NCBI GenBank assembly: GCA_030407085.1
Contig: CM059584.1
Coordinates: forward strand, 127,939,001 to 128,003,000
Reading direction: 5' to 3'
Length of the DNA: 64,000 nucleotides
From: Trichopria drosophilae
Taxonomy: Eukaryota; Arthropoda; Insecta; Hymenoptera; Diapriidae
Made by a program: the position numbers and the translations under genes. Below are positions 59,002 to 64,000 of the stretch, piece after piece. Every line of letters starts with the position of its first letter. Position 1 is the stretch's first letter. The notes beneath the pieces were generated by a model that saw only the letters and a program-made list of their open reading frames with translations, was not told where the DNA came from and made no database searches.

Positions 59002-62000
59002 GCCACGCCAACACTAGTTTTGAATTGAAATGTATTCATTTATTTACGTTTTTTTTTTGTTTTAATTTTTCTTGGATTCAAATATTTTGTATTTTGTATG
59101 TTTGAATTCAAATGTATTCATAATATTCAACAAACAAAAATGTATTAATATAGATACATACAATTGTATCCCCAAGCAGCCAAACGACATATTGAAGAGC
59201 TCTTTAAGAAGTCTTAAAAATTGTAAGATGTCTTAAATACTTATCAGAAAAATCTCTTAAAGTGATCTTTAAGAAGTCTTGTGCGTCGATTTTAAGAGGT
59301 CTGATTTCAGAGCTTTGACATATAAAATAAGTAATATAAATGAAAAGAAGATTTCTGAAAATCACAGATTCTATTTTTGTATCTTGATTATTAATTTATG
59401 TATTTTTTATGTTTGCATAGTTATATATTGGATGGTGATTACGTTCAATAGAATAGGGATCATACCTATTGTGATAACACTTGCTTAATATCGAAAAGCC
59501 AGTTATTTTGTCATTGTAGGTTATAATCCATCGGTTTGCATATGAAGTAAATATCTCGCGTTCTCATTTTCGGATTCAACAGCCACCTAGCGGTCTCGGA
59601 AAGAAGTACAGATCTCGACTCTGGGAATCCCTTTACTAAAAAGAGAGATCGCTCAAAACGAGATATATTTAAGACCTCAGGCATAACCCCTCTTCGAGAT
59701 TACTACTTTAATAAGTCAGTAAGACATCTTTAAGAGCTCTTTTCATAGATTGTCATAATTCAGACCTCTTCAGGAGGTCTTTTTGGAGATATCTTTGCAC
59801 TTTGAACAAAGGCTACTTCTGCGGTAAAATAATCCCTCTTTCAGATTCTCAAACTAAAATTTGGTTATTGTTACCTCAGACAAAGTTATGGTATATTTTA
59901 TGTAAGAAAACCATTTTTTAAGAAAAATAAAATTTGTAGTGATTAATATCAAATAGAAATCGCGTGGAATTTGTCACGAAAATCTAAAATATCGCGTCCT
60001 TGAATCGTCAGCTAAAGTTTCCTGGAAATTCAAGATAGTGGACATTAAAATTGCATCCAAGAATAAAAAAAAAGGATGTATAAAAGCTTTTAGACATTAA
60101 AAAAACATTAAAACTTTGAAATATTTTTAGAAAACAGAGTACACAAACATTTTTTGCGATGCCGAAAAGAAGAAATGTAACAAAATTAGCCTGAAATTTT
60201 TATTTTCTAAAACCAAAGTGCAAAGTATTTTAAGGGAACGAGAAAATGTCGGTTCAGAAGGGATAAGGAAATAAAATATTTAAAATGTAATTTTTTAATG
60301 AAAAATAGTCTTAAAAACTTGCCCAACTGATAGAAACGTTGTTTAAGTACATATTATAAAATAATACGAATTTTACAAGAATTTAATTAATTGATTAATT
60401 AATTACCGTTATTAAATAGTCATTTAATCAGTTATTTGATGTACAGCATTTGTTTGTAAACTAATATCTTCTTGTTAATGTTGTTGTTGTTGTTGTTATT
60501 GTTATGTTTACGGTTCCCAGAAAAAAAAAACGCCTGACTATTCCCCAATGATGCTTGTTTCTCGTGCATTCGTCGTCTGATTCTCCATCCCCCTCCATAG
60601 TTGCGATTTCGCGATAATAGCTATATCGTGTGTTGTAACTTAGCACATAGAAAATTTTAATGCGCAAATGTGCCTCTACACTGAAATTAGCGCTTGAAAT
60701 TAAACATTTAATTTCGAATTTTTTTGCTATTTTTGATTTTGAAAAGTTGGTATTATTTCCTATGATGCACTTATATTATATAGACGTGCACAAAATAAAA
60801 GAGAATTTTTTTACATAACCGTACTGTAACATTTACATGGAAAGATATTAAATTGTACTAAACTCTTGACGTGCCATTATTATCAATAAGAACTCAATAA
60901 ATTTCATTGTAACATGTTGAGCGCAGAAAATGGGTGAAATAGCGTGAATATATGTTTTTCAGTGATATATCGCTTAGATGATTGTAGAGAGATATTGCAT
61001 TAAAAATTGTTGATTCAAAGTAACACCAAACTTAAACGCGAAAACAAGCTGAAGTGCCGCATCTAGCGGTCGAGTTTGAACTAATATGCACATAACTCGC
61101 TGTTCGCGGATCAATATAATTACATATACAAAATATATATATATATATAATATTTGAAAGTTCTTACATTTCATTTTTACTATTCAATCGAATTTTGTTT
61201 AATATTGTCCATATTATTTAAATACTTTATAAATAAATTAATAATTATGAAAGAACGCATGTACTTTCGAACAGACGAGAAAGGAGAAAACGAAACAACT
61301 CCTGTTTTTTCAGTGCCTTGTATTAAAACAAAAAACAGAAAATCATCTCGATTAAGGTTGCAAAAGATCTGAAAGAAAATTTGAAGCGAGCGTTTTAAAA
61401 CCGACGAGTACATACCGGCTCCTAAGTGTATATATCTTTATGATTTCTACAAATTGTGATTTTATATTATTAATGTATTCTTCATTAATCACAGGTTGGG
61501 CAGGTTCCAAACCAAATTTGAAACAAACTGCTGCCCTTTCAGGCAGATCGACAAAAAAAACGTCAATAATAATATATTTCTTCATTATTTCAAATCATTT
61601 TATGTACATAAAATTGGGTAAAAACGTTCTTTCTCGACAGATTTAATGATAAGTGGAAAGAAGTGAGCAAACACCAAGCATAATCTTCCAGGTTATGGAA
61701 ATATTTTAACATTTTGTCTGCACTAGTAAAATCCATTATTGTTAGAATTATTTTTCTAGCTAATATTGTTTTATACAATTTTTCGTAAACATTTACTGTT
61801 TTTGTATATTGTAACTTAATCTTGTTTTTATGATCTTTTTACGCAATTCATCAATTTTATATTTTTACGATTCGTTTTACACAATCGATTATTTTAAATG
61901 TAAATAATTGTATTAACCAATACTGATAAGTGTATTCTATATAATTTAGATGGTAGATATCACCTTCTTTAATTCCAAAGCAATAAAATTAAAAGAATAC

Positions 62001-62495
62001 TCTAAGTATTTGTATTGTCTCCATTCTTATTCGTTATAGGAAATTGTATGGTTGTGTACGCAGATGACAAATTCAGACATTTCGATAGTCTTAAAGGATC
62101 TCTTATTTCTGGCATAATGGTTTTTTAGTATTGAGTCAAAATTTCAAGTTGGAGCAATGGTTATGAAGTTATGAGTATTTAATGTCCGTTAACAGTTACA
62201 TTCAGTTGTGATATGTGTACTGTGTGACAACGATCATCACAGCAGTGACTGCAATAGAAAGACCAAACGTAAAATACATTTCATGTGATTTTAGTTGTTT
62301 ATGATAAACACCGCGATGTCGATTTAACCTCTTTCTCTGTAGAAGATGCTTTGAGTCACAATGCTAAAATGGTATTGGAGTCACCTAAGCCTAAACAGGA
62401 TCTGCACATTGTAATATCGCAAAAAAGTTAGAAAAAAAATATAGTTGCGCAATATTTGTTTTCAATGCAACTCTGCTGAACAAAAATTTGTTGGT
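59002..62495. other. repeat-poor AT-rich stretch, no gene supported
   Basis: At 59170-59790 short AAGA/TCTT motifs (GAGCTCTTTAAGAAGTCTTA, GACATCTTTAAGAGCTC) recur in inverse and suggest a worn MITE. A TTG microsatellite lies at 60478-60500 and an AT microsatellite at 61130-61150. Minus-strand frames at 61352-61585 and 61590-61778 contain normal-looking protein stretches (DLPERAAVCFKFGLEPAQPV), but I recognise no family and cannot place exons. Confidence 0.4.
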
Positions 62496-62637
62496 GTGCA
62501 GTGCCCGTATTCTATAAGTCGGTATTAACAATAACGTTAACGTTACTGTCGATAACGACAATATCCTGGACCGTGGTTGGTTGGAATTGTCATAACGTCG
62601 ACGTTATTCGTAATAACGAGTTACAGAATGAAGGCAC
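62496..62637. mobile_element. short MITE with GTGCC ends
   Basis: The left end (CAGTGCCCGTATTCTATAAG) and the inverse of the right end (CTGTGCCTTCATTCTGTAAC) match imperfectly over about 30 bp. The core has palindromic AACGTTAACGTTA and TAACGTCGACGTTA. It is about 140 bp and could form a long hairpin. Confidence 0.6.
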
Positions 62638-62952
62638 AGGGAAGAAACATAACGTTTGAAACAAAGGTAAACAAAATATTGCAGTACTATAACGGCAAAG
62701 TAAGATCGTACAAAATATAATGAATGAAATGAAAAGCAAACTTAAATTATTCAACGAGAAAAATCTAGGTACATTTAACGGACAAAACTGCTTAGAAAAG
62801 AGCGGGAAGAAAATAAACAAAACTCAAGCTCCTCACACCTAAACAAATGTATTAGATATAAATATAAACACAATAAAGCAGCAATTTGCACCTGATATAA
62901 TATTTAAACCAAATAATTCTGAACAGCCTGGGAAAGCGGATAACGATATTAA

Positions 62953-63531
62953 CCCGTTTCGTCCTGAAATGCCGTAAATTTTGACTTCTTTTCATCAGGT
63001 GCTTTCTTAGGGAAAAAATCACTCAATCGTTTTAATACAACCATACCTATTCTATTTTTTCGAGTATCGGATAGAAGATACTGTTACAAATTATTGTGTA
63101 AATCAATAAGTGTGTACAACAATATTTATTAATAGCTAATAATAATGTCGGAAATGCTATAAAAACACAAAATTCGTCGAAAAATCCGCCATCTTGGATC
63201 CGCCATCTTATATTTTGCATATCTGATCATGTCAACTTTTAGTCAAACTCATTATGCCACCAGATCCAGGTCTTTGGAATGATCGGTCATCGCGAACCTA
63301 TTGAAAAACATGAAAAACCGATCCAAAAATCGAAATTTTCTCTATTTTTTTGCCTTTTCGCCGCCATATTTAAAAAATGGTTGCTCCTAGCGAAAAACGG
63401 ACTTCAGATTCGGAAAGAGGAGGGTTGAAAACTATAGAATCTAAATATTCAGAATTATTCATCGTTAGTTTCTATAAGAAAAGTGACGATTAAAATGTAG
63501 TGAAATTTACGGCATTTTGGGCGGAAACGGG
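62953..63531. mobile_element. piggyBac-like MITE with TTAA duplication
   Basis: TTAA flanks both ends (62949-62952 and 63532-63535). The terminal repeats are CCCGTTTCGTCCTGAAATGC and the inverse of GCATTTTGGGCGGAAACGGG, with similarity of about 30 bp. The inside carries the ATCTTGGATCCGCCATCTT core repeat and is non-coding. Confidence 0.72.
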
Positions 63532-63535
63532 TTAA

Positions 63536-64000
63536 AGCTGCTGAACGATATTCAATCTTTTTCTTAATAATAGTCACGCTCAAAATACGCCTAGTCCAAA
63601 ACTACAAAAAATTCATAAAAACTGAACAGAAACACCAAATATAAGTGTCCAGACAATTTCTCAGCTATATCAGTCTATATCGCGTTCAATATTATGAGAA
63701 CTTTTTTGCAGAAACAGAGCAAAGCTTGTCCACAGTTTATCTATAAAAGGTATCAAAAAACAATCATGATTTTGTTACAGTTTGTATGGAAAACTGGCCA
63801 CATTTTATTACTTACAAACTGGCCAGCACACAAATTTTTTTGCCAAAAACTATTAAAAGTTTGGACTAAATTTCTTCCAGGGCTACTGCACATTAAATTA
63901 ATTTTAGCTTTGCTCATTGTTGAAATACGACGCTTAAAAAGGCGAAATGTAGGGGAAGAGCTCCGGTTGTGGGCATCCTTTTGTTTTTAACGAATAATTT
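63536..64000. other. window end, no feature recognised
   Basis: This is AT-rich sequence. The frame at 63694-63990 is open but has no recognisable motif. Confidence 0.4.

Noticed and set aside
60461..60667. 68-codon frame ending in a Thr run
   Set aside because: The Thr run is a TTG/CAA-type microsatellite read in frame; no other support.
61352..61778. Two adjacent minus-strand frames with protein-like sequence
   Set aside because: No family recognised and a stop between them; not enough to call a gene, though worth a database search.

Overview
The window reads as an AT-rich animal nuclear genome, most likely an insect. Genes are split by short GT-AG introns, and most of the length is decayed transposons and fold-back repeats. 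Insect-type signals include a fatty acid synthase with KS-MAT-DH-ER-KR-ACP-TE order, a Gab/Dos adaptor, LINE fragments of a type I associate with ants and bees, and Tigger/pogo, hAT-like, MULE-like and piggyBac-like debris. Hymenoptera is my best guess, but this is inference.

Layout. (1) 1-512: end of a non-LTR reverse transcriptase on the minus strand. (2) 2.3-13.5 kb: an inverted duplication of about 11 kb carrying two divergently transcribed paralogues of a small three-exon gene (146 and 153 aa). Each protein is essentially one CBP/p300 TAZ2-type zinc finger with all 12 predicted zinc ligands. The middle of the duplication (8276-9580) is a near-identical palindrome, while the outer parts are more diverged. 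Several mobile elements sit in one arm only. (3) 13.5-18.3 kb: repeats and MITEs with no supported gene. (4) 18.3-37.8 kb: a 15-exon fatty acid synthase paralogue on the plus strand, near full length (about 2360 codons). It carries three in-frame stops, two single-base frameshifts and a Tyr in place of the malonyl/acetyl-transferase catalytic Ser. I call it a recent pseudogene, or a locus needing recoding or resequencing. Its last large intron (6.6 kb) is packed with fold-back elements. (5) 39.0-39.9 kb: a compact three-exon minus-strand gene of 250 aa resembling HCFC1R1, with an Asn run. (6) 40-44.4 kb: repeats. (7) 44.4-47.4 kb: a complete Tigger/pogo element with TA target duplication. It holds a two-exon transposase whose third catalytic Asp is Val, and a solo LTR is nested in it. 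(8) 47.5-48.8 kb: another terminal-repeat element. (9) 50.3-56.3 kb: a complete seven-exon minus-strand Gab/Dos adaptor (545 aa) with PH domain, two Grb2/Drk SH3-binding motifs and two C-terminal Csw/SHP2-type tyrosines. Its introns carry a fold-back element, a split LINE and pogo-type MITEs. (10) 56.3-64 kb: no convincing gene; a repeat rich in GTGCGTAAAGT motifs and several MITEs.

The genes form no pathway. The main points of interest are the TAZ2-only gene pair in its inverted duplication, the decaying synthase that keeps most domain landmarks, and the unusually dense fold-back repeats, many built around a motif of the type TTCAAAATGGCGGATCCAA. Exon coordinates were worked out by hand from splice signals and phase and have not been checked against transcripts or databases.
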